A DNA stretch of 64,000 nucleotides from Psychrobacter cibarius. GTDB lineage: Bacteria > Pseudomonadota > Gammaproteobacteria > Pseudomonadales > Moraxellaceae. How positions within the stretch are numbered: position 1 is the first letter of the stretch; every line of letters starts with the position of its first letter. Positions 63,946 through 64,000 of this stretch are shown in pieces. The translations under genes were made by a program, and so were the position numbers. The notes beneath the pieces are model-generated. The model searched no databases, was not told where the DNA came from, and saw only the letters and a list, made by a program, of their open reading frames with translations. The stretch lies in assembly GCF_016107535.1 (NCBI RefSeq), contig NZ_JABASQ010000004.1:152930-216929 (forward strand), given 5' to 3'.

Positions 63946-64000
63946 TAGACCTCTTGCAAAAGTAGCAAAGAGATTTAATATAAGAAACACATCCACAACT
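63944..64000. mobile_element. Terminus of a probable IS element running off the window
   Basis: TTAGACCTCTTGCAAAAGTAGC matches both ends of the mini-element at 12302-12388 with few differences. The pattern resembles the GAGACCTTTGCAAAA-type ends of IS5-group elements. Only the first ~57 bases are inside the window, so a transposase cannot be confirmed. Confidence 0.55.

Noticed and set aside
1..64000. CRISPR arrays, tRNA or rRNA genes
   Set aside because: No regularly spaced repeats, no cloverleaf with TTC-type arm and no rRNA sequence were found on either strand by reading.

Overview
This window reads as chromosomal DNA of a Moraxellaceae gammaproteobacterium, most likely Psychrobacter. The evidence is moderate GC with AT-rich spacers, the acnD/prpF-type methylcitrate cluster, protein sequences that look closest to Psychrobacter/Acinetobacter families, and short palindromic repeats of the kind common in Psychrobacter. 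The assignment comes from pattern recognition, not from a database search. No rRNA, tRNA or CRISPR array was found.

Layout. 0.1-10.8 kb: ordinary chromosomal genes (DHA2 efflux pump, YghU-type glutathione transferase, DUF1176 protein, DEAD-box RNA helicase with an RGG tail and a long leader, DUF819 membrane protein, and a UvrA paralogue lacking the UvrB-binding domain). 10.8-13.1 kb: a scar zone with a 5'-truncated Anbu (bacterial proteasome homologue) gene that has lost its catalytic N-terminus, an ~86-bp mini inverted-repeat element, and a RhuM-family protein whose C-terminal half is replaced by the last strands of an outer-membrane beta-barrel. 13.2-15.5 kb: MtfA peptidase, a lipoprotein and a small secreted protein. 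15.5-18.3 kb: a lone tyrosine recombinase in gene-poor DNA, bracketed by imperfect ~86-bp direct repeats, perhaps a minimal or decayed integrative element.

18.3-24.3 kb: lactate utilisation (lldP-dld-lldD) with a divergent LysR regulator. 24.5-35.9 kb: an iron island with two TonB-dependent siderophore receptors, a complete YclNOPQ/FatDCEB-like ferric-siderophore ABC transporter with four translationally coupled genes, an AraC regulator and a small cupin. Four Fur-box-like sites lie in front of these units, and there are no siderophore biosynthesis genes, which suggests xenosiderophore uptake. 35.9-38.3 kb: a palindromic MITE-like repeat and two paralogous single-pass membrane proteins sharing an unrecognised 18-residue C-terminal motif.

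38.5-54.6 kb: a LysR regulator, an Nramp-like transporter without the canonical metal-binding motifs, and the 2-methylcitrate (propionate) pathway prpB-prpC-acnD-prpF-prpD. The prp genes are interspersed with a lipoprotein, a Sel1 protein, a 5'-nucleotidase, an ABC exporter and a membrane-tailed acetyltransferase. 54.7-63.7 kb: an SDR, the DUF2868/DUF3482 GTPase pair, an ArsA-type ATPase with a cory-CC-star protein, a CstA-family transporter, a conserved hypothetical protein and hypoxanthine phosphoribosyltransferase. The window ends in a mepB fragment cut by what looks like the terminus of an insertion sequence. That terminus matches the ends of the mini-element at 12.3 kb.

Metabolically the region links uptake and oxidation of small organic acids (lactate, propionate via methylcitrate, possibly pyruvate via CstA) with iron acquisition. 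I see no large undescribed system. The strongest candidates for something new are the paired membrane proteins with the DFRxE...LYRE motif, the recombinase mini-element and the RhuM/beta-barrel chimera.
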